Source of the DNA: CAVUCH01 sp963739995
GTDB taxonomy: Bacteria; Acidobacteriota; Vicinamibacteria; Vicinamibacterales; JAENWD01
Reading direction: 5' to 3'
Assembly (NCBI GenBank): GCA_963739995.1
Contig: CAVUCH010000015.1
Location: forward strand, 75,147 to 139,146
DNA: 64,000 nt
The notes under the pieces are model-generated. The model was not told the DNA's origin and searched no databases. It saw only the letters and a program-made list of their open reading frames with translations. Positions 27,434 to 36,785 of the stretch are shown one piece after another. The position numbers and the translations under genes are program-made. Position 1 is the stretch's first letter. Every line of letters begins with the position of its first letter.

Positions 27434-28833
27434 CGAACTCCTCCAGCGGCCCAACCGACCGCCGCATCCAGGACAGCATCTTCATCGGCGGCGACGGATG
27501 CTCGCGAGCGTGCCACAGGCTCGTCGGGGACCACGCCGCGTCCCTCGATCCGCTCGCCGGAGACCGTGACAAAGTCAGCAATCGCGTATTCGAGCACGTC
27601 GCCGTTCGGCAGCTTGCGCATCAGCGCGGGCAGGGCCCCACCCGGTGTCCGGGCGCCGAACACGCGCGCGCGACCCGCCGCCTGCATCCCGCCGGCGAAC
27701 ACCTCCGACGCGCTGTAGGACGTTTCGTCCACGAGGATGGCCACCCGCCCGGCATACGGCGACACGCGTGTGCCGTCCGCCGAGACCAAGCGCGGGTTGG
27801 CTATCAGGCGCAGTTCGGAATCGCGCGTGCGAAGCGTACCCAGGCTGCGCGGGCTGTCGAAGAAATGACCCGACACCCCCATGAGCATCGTCAGCACGCC
27901 ACCGGGGTTCTGGCGCAGATCGATGACGATACCGGCGGCGCCGCGCGAGGCGTCGACCGCACGATCGATGGCAGGCGCGAGCGCTGGCATCCAGACGTTG
28001 AAGTGGACGTATCCCACCTGGCGCCCGCCCGGCGCGGTCAGCAGACGTTGGTCGAGGTGCGCCGCGAGCGTGGGCAGGTATCCGAGCTTCACCTGCTGCC
28101 CCTGCTGGGCGTCCCGGGTCAACGGCAAGGCAACGGCGGCATCCGATGTGTCGCGGAAGCCGACCGATACCGTGGATCCTGTTGCACCGCGCAGCAGGCC
28201 GACGGTGGCTGCCCACAGCCGGAAGCCGCTGCGCTCGGCTGCAGCGCTCGCTGAAACCGGCTGCACCGCCAGCTTCGGGTCGTGGCCGCCCACCTGCTCG
28301 ACGATCCAGCCGCGGCGCACTCCGGCACGATCCGCCGGGCCCGCCTGCAGCACCTTCGTCACTACCGGCTGCCCATCGATGGGTGTGATCTCGATCCCGA
28401 GATCACCGTCGACGTCACGACTGCTTGCGCCAGCCTGGGATGCGCCAGCCGGCAGGATGTCGAAATGCGATCGTCCGAGCCGCGCGAGCATCTCGCGCAG
28501 GACGCCGCGCAAGGCCTCGGGGCTGGGCGCCGAGGCCGCCCGCGGCCGAAACTCGTCACGCAGCACCGCCCAGTCCGCCTCGGTACGGCCTTCGTCCACG
28601 AAGCTGTCGTGGATGGCCTGCCATGCCGCGTCAAAGGTTGCCGCGCCGTCCACGCCGAGGCCGACTACCCCTGCCGCGGGGGCAGGCGCCTGTCCTCTGG
28701 CGTTCGCTGGCGCTACCGGGAACAGCCATACGCCGAGGCACACGACCAGCGCAGGGGCGCGGTTACAGCGGCTCCGCCTGGCGGAGTGCATCGCGTCGGA
28801 GCTTCGTCCGGATCGGTTCAGGCGCAGGACCAT
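27430..28833 (-). CDS. Secreted S41-family (C-terminal processing/tricorn-type) serine peptidase
   Basis: 467 residues from ATG 28833; an internal ATG at 28791 gives a cleaner signal peptide. The signal segment APALVVCLGVWLFPVAPANA leads to a helical domain, a PDZ domain (DLGIEITPIDGQPVVTKVLQAGPADRAGVRRGW), then the S41 core. GIVIDLRQNPGGVLTMLM is followed by the nucleophile strand DETSYSASEVFAGGMQ (Ser in SASE) and ARVFGARTPGGALP. The last block GERIEGRGVVPDEPV is typical. Stop overlaps the LolA-like start. Confidence 0.92.
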   Translation of the reverse strand: MVLRLNRSGRSSDAMHSARRSRCNRAPALVVCLGVWLFPVAPANARGQAPAPAAGVVGLGVDGAATFDAAWQAIHDSFVDEGRTEADWAVLRDEFRPRAASAPSPEALRGVLREMLARLGRSHFDILPAGASQAGASSRDVDGDLGIEITPIDGQPVVTKVLQAGPADRAGVRRGWIVEQVGGHDPKLAVQPVSASAAAERSGFRLWAATVGLLRGATGSTVSVGFRDTSDAAVALPLTRDAQQGQQVKLGYLPTLAAHLDQRLLTAPGGRQVGYVHFNVWMPALAPAIDRAVDASRGAAGIVIDLRQNPGGVLTMLMGVSGHFFDSPRSLGTLRTRDSELRLIANPRLVSADGTRVSPYAGRVAILVDETSYSASEVFAGGMQAAGRARVFGARTPGGALPALMRKLPNGDVLEYAIADFVTVSGERIEGRGVVPDEPVARSRASVAADEDAVLDAAVGWAAGGVR

Positions 28834-28878
28834 CGAAGGGCTGGGCAGGCCACTATCATCGCACGAGTGGGGCCGACC

Positions 28879-29693
<815 letters not shown>

Positions 29694-29780
29694 GCCGGTC
29701 TGGAAGTGTGCGAGCGTGCTCTGGCCCGCTGCCCACGCGGCCGTCGGTGGCGAAATCTAAATACGAGGACAAGGACATCC

Positions 29781-29925
29781 GAGGCTCCGGGCTCGGGCTC
29801 AGGCTCAGTCAGGCTGCAGGCGCCAGACTGCAGGCCTGTCTGGCTCCAGGCCGGGCCTTCGCGGGCCGGACAGAGCCGCCCGGCGAGCCAGTTGCCTGCG
29901 AGCCCGTAGCCCAGGAGTCCGAGTG
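29781..29925. repeat. Degenerate GGCTCCG / AGGCTGC heptamer region
   Basis: Heptamers GGCTCCG, GGCTCGG, GCTCAGG, AGGCTGC, AGGCGCC, AGACTGC, AGGCCTG followed by partly complementary stretches fill the gap between the phosphatase and ggt. No coding sequence is seen. Confidence 0.6.
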
Positions 29926-31668
29926 CTACTGAAAGACGTCCGGCATCTCCGGAATTGCCATCCCGTCGTGCCGCGGTTCCGAGGCGCCGAGGTGGACGCC
30001 GTCGGGGCGCGCGAGAATCGCCTGTCCCCAGCCGAACTGGCTGGTGCGTGGGCCTTCCACTTTCAGCTGGTGACCGAGAGCGGTCAGCGCGTTGCGGGCA
30101 GCTTCGGGCACCAGCGCCTCGATCTGCACGTCGCAGCCGGTGAAGGTTCCCTTGGTGAACCGGCCGGCTTCCAGCGCCTCCTGCGGTGTCAGGCCGAAGT
30201 CGGCGATGTCGGCCACGAACTGCGCGTGCGCCTGCGCCTGGTTCCAACCACCCATGATCCCGAAGGCGATGCGCGTGCCGTCCTTCTCCATGAACCCCGG
30301 GATAATCGTGTGGAGCGGTCTCTTGCGCGGGGCCAGCGTGTTCGGATGGTTGGGCTCGAGCGTGAACAGCGCACCACGGTTCTGCAGCATGAAGCCGGCG
30401 CCATCCGGGACGATGCCGGATCCGAACCCGGAGTAGTTGCTCTGGATGAGCGACACCATGTTCCCTTCGCGATCCATCGTTGTCAGGTAGATGGTGTCGT
30501 TCCCTTGGGCGCTGGTGATGCCCTCGAGGTGCGCCGGCTCCACGGAACACTGCGCGCGGGCCGCGTCGATCCGCTTCGCGCGTTCCGCCGCGCGCTCCTT
30601 GCTGAGGAGGTCGCTCACCGGCAGCCGCGAGAAGTGAGGATCGCCGATGTAGCGGAGCAGGTCCGCGTACGCCAGCTTCTTCGCCTCGATCATCACGTGC
30701 AGCGCCCGCGGGCTGTGGAAGCCGTACTCGCCGAGCGGGAAACGCTCCATCAGGTTGAGCATCATCAGCACCGCGATGCCCTGCCCCTGCGGCGGGATCT
30801 GGCTCACCGTCCATCCGCGATAGGTCGTCTCGATCGGGTCGACCCACTCAGGCGTGAACTCCGCTAGATCGGCGTCCGTCATCGTTCCGCCGGCCTCGCG
30901 CAGCACCTTCACGATGGCTGCTGCCGTCGGGCCGGCGTAGAAGCCGTCACGCCCGGCGGCGGCAATCAGCCGCAGTGATGCGGCGAGATCCGGGTTGCGG
31001 AGCACTTCGCCCGCCGCCGGCGCGCGTCCGTCGCGGAGAAACGTCTTCCTCGCGTTGGGGTGTGCGGAGAGCATGCGCACCGCGGCGGGGCTGCCCCACC
31101 CGCGGGCGGTCACCTCGGCAACGGGGAATCCTTCGTCGGCATAGAAGATGGCCGGCGCCAGCAAGTCCTTGAACGGCAGCTTCGCGAATCTGGCGTGCAG
31201 CGCGTCCCAGCCGGCGACGGCCCCCGGCACCGTGACGCTGAAGACGCCGCTCTGCGGCATCTCCGTCACGCCCGCGGCGGCGGCCTCTGCCGTAGGGGTG
31301 CGGACAGCGCCCTTCGTCCGCAGGAACTCGGGTGTCAGCCCCGAGGGTGCCCAGCCGCTGGCGTTCAGCCCATACAGCTTGCCGGTCTTCGCCTCGTAGA
31401 CGAGCGCGAAGAGATCCCCGCCGATGCCGTTGCCGGTGGGCTCCATGAGTCCGATCGTCGCGTTCGCCGCAATGGCAGCGTCCACCGCGTTGCCGCCACG
31501 CTCCAGGATCTCCACGCCCGCCCGCGCTGCCAACGGCTGACTCGACGCAACAATGCCGTACCGCGTTGCGACCATGGAGCGCCCGACCACGGGGCGGGCC
31601 TGCTCGGCATGGGTCGCGCCGATTGTCAAAATGGCGAGAGGAACGGCTGCAAGCATGCGCGTGGACAT
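29926..31668 (-). CDS. ggt: Gamma-glutamyltransferase (glutathione hydrolase)
   Basis: 580 residues from ATG 31668 with a signal peptide (MSTRMLAAVPLAILTIGATHA). A periplasmic autoprocessing Ntn hydrolase that cleaves gamma-glutamyl bonds. The large subunit carries VASSQPLAARAGVEILERGGNAVDAAIAA and MEPTGNGIGGDLFALVY. The processing site and nucleophilic Thr are in QGNDTIYLTTMDREGNMVS, followed by QSNYSGFGSGIVPDGAGFMLQNRG and MGGWNQAQAHAQF. Length and block order match the family. Confidence 0.95.
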   Translation of the reverse strand: MSTRMLAAVPLAILTIGATHAEQARPVVGRSMVATRYGIVASSQPLAARAGVEILERGGNAVDAAIAANATIGLMEPTGNGIGGDLFALVYEAKTGKLYGLNASGWAPSGLTPEFLRTKGAVRTPTAEAAAAGVTEMPQSGVFSVTVPGAVAGWDALHARFAKLPFKDLLAPAIFYADEGFPVAEVTARGWGSPAAVRMLSAHPNARKTFLRDGRAPAAGEVLRNPDLAASLRLIAAAGRDGFYAGPTAAAIVKVLREAGGTMTDADLAEFTPEWVDPIETTYRGWTVSQIPPQGQGIAVLMMLNLMERFPLGEYGFHSPRALHVMIEAKKLAYADLLRYIGDPHFSRLPVSDLLSKERAAERAKRIDAARAQCSVEPAHLEGITSAQGNDTIYLTTMDREGNMVSLIQSNYSGFGSGIVPDGAGFMLQNRGALFTLEPNHPNTLAPRKRPLHTIIPGFMEKDGTRIAFGIMGGWNQAQAHAQFVADIADFGLTPQEALEAGRFTKGTFTGCDVQIEALVPEAARNALTALGHQLKVEGPRTSQFGWGQAILARPDGVHLGASEPRHDGMAIPEMPDVFQ

Positions 31669-31841
31669 GGGCGGGCTCCAGGTTCTCGGGCTTCGGCTTC
31701 CGGCGTCGGGCTTCACGCTGCGGGCTCAGTGCTCCTGGGCCCGCCGCATCGGGGCATTGTGCATCGCGTCCGGTGCGTCACGCCATCCCGCGAACCGCGG
31801 AGGTCGTGGCCGCCGCTCCTCGCTGCTAGACTACTTTGCCT

Positions 31842-34004
31842 ATGCTTCTGCCGATTCCCTGCCGCCCGTTGGCGGTTTCACTCTTCGTGCTCGGATGCGT
31901 GATGCTGGCCGCCGCGTGCCGCTCGTCCGAGCGCGCGCAATCGTCCGTGGACTGGCCCACGCACGGAGGCGATCCGGGCCACCGCCAGTTCTCCACGCTC
32001 AATCAAATCAACACCGGGAACGTGGGCGCGCTCAAAGTCGCGTGGACATACCGCACGCGTGACGCGCAGCCCGACAACCGGTCGCAGATCCAGTGCAACC
32101 CGATCGTCGTCAACGGGGTGCTCTACGGCACGTCGGCGGGGCCGAAGACGTTCGCGCTCGACGCCGCGACCGGACGCGAGCTGTGGGTGTTCAACCCGTT
32201 TGCCGGCGGCGGGCGCGCCCACTCGCTCGGCGTGAACCGCGGCGTGGTGTTCTGGGAGGGCGGTGACGATCGGCGCATCTTCGTGGCGACCGGACCACGC
32301 TTGTACGCGCTCGACGCCCGCACCGGAAAGCCCATCCCCTCGTTCGGTGCGAACGGCAGCGTCTCGCTGCTCGAGGGGCTCGGCCGCGACGTCAGCAAAC
32401 TGCACGTGTTGTCGAACACCCCAGGTGCCATCTACAAGGACGTGCTGATCGTCGGCAGCCGCATGTCGGAGGGCCCCGACCCCTCGGCGCCGGGGCACAT
32501 CCGCGCCTACGACGTGCGCACCGGGAAGATCCGGTGGACCTTCCGGACGATTCCGTGGCCCGGCGAGTTCGGTTACGACACCTGGCCCAAGGACGCCTGG
32601 ACCCGGGTGGGCGGCGCCAATGCGTGGAGCGGGATCAGCGTCGACACCGCGCGCGGCCTCGTGTTCCTGCCGGTAGGGTCGGCGGCGTTCGATTTCTGGG
32701 GCGGCAATCGTCACGGGGCCAACCTGTTCGCCAACACCGTGCTCGCGCTCAAGGCGGACACGGGCGAGCGCGTGTGGCACTACCAGCTGGTACATCACGA
32801 CCTCTGGGATCGCGATCCGCCCGCCGCCCCCGTGCTGGTCACGGTGCAGCGGGACGGCCGCCGCGTGGACGCGGTGGCGCAGATCACCAAGTCCAGTCAC
32901 ATCTTCCTCTTCGACCGCGAGAAGGGCACGCCGCTGTTCCCCATCGAAGAGCAGCCCGTTCCGCCGTCCGATCTGAAGGGTGAAGCCGCATGGCCGACTC
33001 AGCCGCTTCCCCTCGCGCCGCCGCCATTCTCCCGCCAGCGGCTCACGGAAGCCGACCTGACGACCAGCACACCGGCCGCGCAGGCGGCGGCACTCGCGCA
33101 GTTCCGCAAGGTGCGCTCCAACGGCCAGTTCGTGCCGCCGAGCACACAGGGCACGGTCATCTTTCCTGGATTCGACGGCGGTGGTGAGTGGGGCGGCTCC
33201 GCGTTCGACGAGGCGACTGGCCTCCTGTACGTGAACGGGAACGAGATGCCGTGGATCCTCACGATGGTGGAGCTGACGAAGACGGGCACCGGCCCCGCCA
33301 GCGCCGGCAGGCGCACCTACGACCGGAGCTGCGCGGTGTGCCACGGCTCCGAGCGCAAGGGCGATGCGCTGAAGGTCTTTCCGTCCCTCATCGATGTCTC
33401 GAAGAAGCTCACGCGCGAGCAGGTCGAACAAATCGTCCAGCACGGCAAGGGGGTAATGCCCTCGTTCGGCTCGCTCAGCACCGCCGAGCGGAAGACGCTC
33501 GTCGCGTTTCTCTTCGGCGACGCGGAACGGCCGCTCGGTCAGCCCGACACTCCAGACGAAACACCTGAGGAAACGGCCCTCTACTCGCACACGGGCTACA
33601 ACCGCTTCCTGGATCCGGACGGCAACGCGGCCGTCAAGCCGCCGTGGGGCACTCTGAACGCAATCGACCTGAACAAGGGCGCGATCGCCTGGACGGTCAC
33701 GCTCGGCGAGCTGCCGGAACTGACCCGGCGAGGCATCCCTCCGACGGGCACCGAAAACTACGGCGGCCCGGTCGCCACGGCGGGAGGGCTGCTGTTCATC
33801 GGCGCGACGAAGGACGAGAAGTTCCGCGCGTTCGATCGCAGGACCGGCCGCGTGCTCTGGGAGACCTCGCTGCCCGCCGGCGGCTACGCCACGCCCGCCA
33901 CCTACGCCGTAAACGGCAAACAGTTCGTCGTCATCGCGGCTGGCGGCGGCAAGATGGGGACGAGGTCAGGCGACGCCTACGTCGCCTTCGCGCTCCCGGA
34001 GTGA
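31842..34004 (+). CDS. PQQ-dependent quinoprotein dehydrogenase with embedded cytochrome c domain (lipoprotein)
   Basis: 720 residues from ATG 31842, with TAGACT (31827-31832) suggesting a near-leaderless transcript. The lipobox LAAAC at 22-26 predicts a lipoprotein. An eight-bladed propeller with PQQ-type W-motifs (DWPTHGGDPGHRQFSTLNQIN, GRELWVFNPF, GKIRWTFRT, HYQLVHHDLWDRDPPAAP) is interrupted near residues 480-565 by a haem c site CAVCH at 497-501 with an axial-Met candidate in GKGVMPSFGSL. The propeller then resumes. It resembles the glucose/quinate dehydrogenase class; the true substrate is unknown. Confidence 0.93.
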   Translation: MLLPIPCRPLAVSLFVLGCVMLAAACRSSERAQSSVDWPTHGGDPGHRQFSTLNQINTGNVGALKVAWTYRTRDAQPDNRSQIQCNPIVVNGVLYGTSAGPKTFALDAATGRELWVFNPFAGGGRAHSLGVNRGVVFWEGGDDRRIFVATGPRLYALDARTGKPIPSFGANGSVSLLEGLGRDVSKLHVLSNTPGAIYKDVLIVGSRMSEGPDPSAPGHIRAYDVRTGKIRWTFRTIPWPGEFGYDTWPKDAWTRVGGANAWSGISVDTARGLVFLPVGSAAFDFWGGNRHGANLFANTVLALKADTGERVWHYQLVHHDLWDRDPPAAPVLVTVQRDGRRVDAVAQITKSSHIFLFDREKGTPLFPIEEQPVPPSDLKGEAAWPTQPLPLAPPPFSRQRLTEADLTTSTPAAQAAALAQFRKVRSNGQFVPPSTQGTVIFPGFDGGGEWGGSAFDEATGLLYVNGNEMPWILTMVELTKTGTGPASAGRRTYDRSCAVCHGSERKGDALKVFPSLIDVSKKLTREQVEQIVQHGKGVMPSFGSLSTAERKTLVAFLFGDAERPLGQPDTPDETPEETALYSHTGYNRFLDPDGNAAVKPPWGTLNAIDLNKGAIAWTVTLGELPELTRRGIPPTGTENYGGPVATAGGLLFIGATKDEKFRAFDRRTGRVLWETSLPAGGYATPATYAVNGKQFVVIAAGGGKMGTRSGDAYVAFALPE

Positions 34005-34020
34005 ACTTTCCAACCGCCCA

Positions 34021-35565
34021 GTGTTCACACTCCTCTACAACGACAGCGGCAAGCCCCACCGCCATGTGCTCGCGCAGGGGACGACGACGGTCGGGCGTGC
34101 ACCGGGCAACGACCTGATACTGCATCACGGCAGCGTCTCACGGCGGCACGCGGTCATAGAAGTCGACCGCGGGTCCTGTCGAATCACCGATGTCGGCAGC
34201 CGGCTGCACACCTACCGGAACGGCGTGGCGATCGATCGCACGGAGCTCGTGGACGGCGACGTCCTGACGCTCGGACAGGTCGGCGTGACGGTGCAGGAGT
34301 CCGCGGGAGGCGTCGCCCTCACCGAGAACATCGATGGCCTCCACGAGTCCTCGTCCACCATCCACCTGAAGGCGGGTGTGAGGCGGACGATCGCGGGGGA
34401 GTCACCCGACAGCGCGTCGGCCCGCGCGAACCGGCTGCTGCAGCTGCTCGCGGACGCGACCGGCGTGCTCGCCCGTACGCGCCGGATGTCGGAGATCCTG
34501 GATCGCGTAGTGGCGCTCACATTCGAATCAATCGCGGGTGAGCGCGTGTTCCTGCTGCTCGTCGACGAGCATTCGGGCGAGCTGGTGCCCCGTCTCGCGC
34601 GCACCCGCAGCGGCGACAGCCCGGGGCACGTGAACATCAGCCGCACGGTGCTGGGCGCCGTCATGCGCGACAAGACCTCGATGCTCTCGACCGACGTGCC
34701 GCAGGATCGCCGCGTCGACACGTCCGAGAGCCTGGTGCGGCAGAGGGTCCGGTCGTTCATGTGCGCGCCGCTCTGGACGGAGCACGAAGTATTCGGCGTG
34801 CTGTACGTGGACGCGCCCGAAGAGAAGAGCTTCTCCGAATCCGATCTGGACCTGTTCACCACCGTTTCCAACTACGCCGCGGTCGCCATCGAGCAGGCCC
34901 GTCTCGCCGCCCGCCTCCTGGAGGAGACGCGCCGCCGCGAGCGGCTCCAGCGCTACCACTCGCCGGCGGTGGCCGAACGCATCGTGAAGCAGCAGGAAGG
35001 CGAAGCCGACGCGATGCTCGAGGCCCAGGAGCGGGAGGTGACGGTGCTGTTCGCGGACCTGGTGGGGTTCACGACGTGGTCCGAGCGCATGCCACCGTCC
35101 GAGGTGGCGTCGACGTTGAACGCCTTCTTTACGGCCATGACGAGGGTGATCTTCCAATTCGACGGCACACTCGACAAGTTCATCGGGGACGCCGTGCTGG
35201 CCGTGTTCGGTGCGCCGCTCGATCAGCCGGATCATGCTGTGCGGGCCGTAGGTGCGGCCCGCGCGATGCGCGACGCGCTCCATCGTCTGAATGAGTCGCA
35301 GCCGCAGCCGTTGAGGATGCGCCTGGCCATCAACTCCGGCGTCGCGCTCGTGGGCGACATCGGCGCCCCGATGCGTCGGGAGTTCACGGTGCTCGGTGAC
35401 GTCGTCAACACCGCCGCTCGCGTGCAGGGGCAGGTCTGCGAGCCCGAACAGATCCTGATTACGGGGGAAACGTACGACCGTCTCGGTGGCGCGATCGAAG
35501 CACGTGCGCTCGGCTCGGTGCAGGTCAAGGGCAGATCGGCGCCGGTGGCGATCTACGAGATCTGA
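34021..35565 (+). CDS. FHA-GAF-class III adenylate/guanylate cyclase
   Basis: 514 residues from GTG 34021, 16 bp after the PQQ gene. An FHA phosphothreonine-binding domain covers about 1-100 (TVGRAPGNDLILHHGSVSRRHAVI). A GAF sensor domain follows at about 140-300. The cyclase homology domain is about 330-500, with metal Asp346 in FADLVGF, DKFIGDAV (Lys386, Asp390) and EFTVLGDVVNTAARVQ. All catalytic landmarks appear intact, so it should make cAMP or cGMP; Lys386 favours ATP. Its position ahead of an exporter with cyclic-nucleotide-binding domains suggests it supplies the signal. Confidence 0.93.
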   Translation: MFTLLYNDSGKPHRHVLAQGTTTVGRAPGNDLILHHGSVSRRHAVIEVDRGSCRITDVGSRLHTYRNGVAIDRTELVDGDVLTLGQVGVTVQESAGGVALTENIDGLHESSSTIHLKAGVRRTIAGESPDSASARANRLLQLLADATGVLARTRRMSEILDRVVALTFESIAGERVFLLLVDEHSGELVPRLARTRSGDSPGHVNISRTVLGAVMRDKTSMLSTDVPQDRRVDTSESLVRQRVRSFMCAPLWTEHEVFGVLYVDAPEEKSFSESDLDLFTTVSNYAAVAIEQARLAARLLEETRRRERLQRYHSPAVAERIVKQQEGEADAMLEAQEREVTVLFADLVGFTTWSERMPPSEVASTLNAFFTAMTRVIFQFDGTLDKFIGDAVLAVFGAPLDQPDHAVRAVGAARAMRDALHRLNESQPQPLRMRLAINSGVALVGDIGAPMRREFTVLGDVVNTAARVQGQVCEPEQILITGETYDRLGGAIEARALGSVQVKGRSAPVAIYEI

Positions 35566-35657
35566 ACTCGTTGGCGCTGAGTACCTGCAGGCTGCTGGAG
35601 CAGCATGAACCATCCGCTCGGCGCGCCCCGTCTTCCCGGCATCGTGACGCGCGGCGC

Positions 35658-35718
35658 TCCGACCTGAGCCAGACTCCGCAGGTCGGAACTCCGGATTGCT
35701 GTCCCACCGTGCTATTCT
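35658..35718 (+). promoter_or_regulatory. 9-bp inverted repeat and -10 box before the exporter operon
   Basis: TCCGACCTG (35658-35666) and CAGGTCGGA (35679-35687) form a hairpin or operator. TATTCT at 35713-35718 follows, ten bases before TTG 35729. No T-run follows the hairpin, so an operator is at least as likely as a terminator. Confidence 0.5.
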
Positions 35719-35728
35719 CCGGCGTTCC

Positions 35729-36784
35729 TTGGCCGAACCCTTTGGACGCCTCGCGTTCACCGTAGGGGCTCGCGAGTACCTCTGGCTGGACGTCGTGCTC
35801 GCTGCAATGCTGCGCGGAGACTGGGAGCCGTTCGAGGTCGCCCTGCGGGAAGGGATCGCCTGCGTTGCCTATGCCGAGGCGACCGGCGAAGAGGCCGGCG
35901 AGGCTGCCGACGAACTGCTCACCGAGTTTCGGTACGCGCGTGACCTGATTACCGCGGCGGAAGCGGAAGCCTGGCTACGCGGCGTGGGCCTGACTGCCGA
36001 GGAGCTGAGCGCGTACTTCGAGCGTTGCGTGCTGCGCGCACGATGGATAGCGGACCTGCCTGCGATTCGGGCAGCCCATCCCGTCTCGACGGATGATTTC
36101 GCGGACGCGCTGCCGGCCGAAGGCATCTGCTCGGGCGCGTTCGCGCGGCTTGCGCTCGCCCTCGCTGGCCGCGCCGCCGTGTTCGCCAGCGCCGTGAGCG
36201 AGGGCGATGCCGCCGAGATGCCGGTTCCGCGTGCGGCTGCCCTTTCCACTCTGCTGGGCGATCACGCGGACGTGCTGCGGGAGCATCCCGCGGCGGACTG
36301 TCTGCCCCGCCTGACGCACCTGGCCGCCATCGACGCGGTGTTCGAGATGGTAGCCGCCCGCGAGGTCACGGAAGCCGCCATGCGGGCGCGCGTCACGAGC
36401 AGCCGCCTCGATTGGATGCGCGTCACGATCGAGCGCCTCGTCTTCTCACAGGAGTCGATGGCGCGCGAGGCCGTGCTGTGCTGCCGGCAGGACGGCCTCA
36501 CGCTCGGCGAGCTTGCCGCCGACATCAACCGCCGCCTCGATCGGGAGGACGTGCTGCTTCAGACGTGCGATCCGGACGTGCAGGCCGCCGTGCTGAGCGC
36601 ACCGCCGGGCCAGGTCGTCGGCCCCCTGCAGCTTGGCGACACCCACCACGTGCTCGTCGTGCGCAGCAAGCAGGCGCCGGCGCTGGAGGATCCCGAGGTG
36701 CGCGCGCTGGCCGAGCGCACGCTCCGCGAGTCGCTGCTGGATCGCGAACGCAAGGCGCGCGTGCGCTGGGGCGTGCGGTACTGA
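35729..36784 (+). CDS. Parvulin/PpiC-like peptide-maturation protein
   Basis: 351 residues if translation begins at TTG 35729, which follows a TATTCT box; an upstream TTG at 35696 gives 362. The body is alpha-helical and acidic. The last 70 residues (PPGQVVGPLQLGDTHHVLVVRSKQAPALEDPEVR then ERTLRESLLDRE) have the ending of parvulin-type peptidyl-prolyl isomerases. No signal peptide is seen, so it is probably cytoplasmic, unlike SurA. It ends one base before the exporter ATG, suggesting a role in folding or handling the exported peptide. Confidence 0.82.
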   Translation: MAEPFGRLAFTVGAREYLWLDVVLAAMLRGDWEPFEVALREGIACVAYAEATGEEAGEAADELLTEFRYARDLITAAEAEAWLRGVGLTAEELSAYFERCVLRARWIADLPAIRAAHPVSTDDFADALPAEGICSGAFARLALALAGRAAVFASAVSEGDAAEMPVPRAAALSTLLGDHADVLREHPAADCLPRLTHLAAIDAVFEMVAAREVTEAAMRARVTSSRLDWMRVTIERLVFSQESMAREAVLCCRQDGLTLGELAADINRRLDREDVLLQTCDPDVQAAVLSAPPGQVVGPLQLGDTHHVLVVRSKQAPALEDPEVRALAERTLRESLLDRERKARVRWGVRY

Positions 36785-36785
36785 C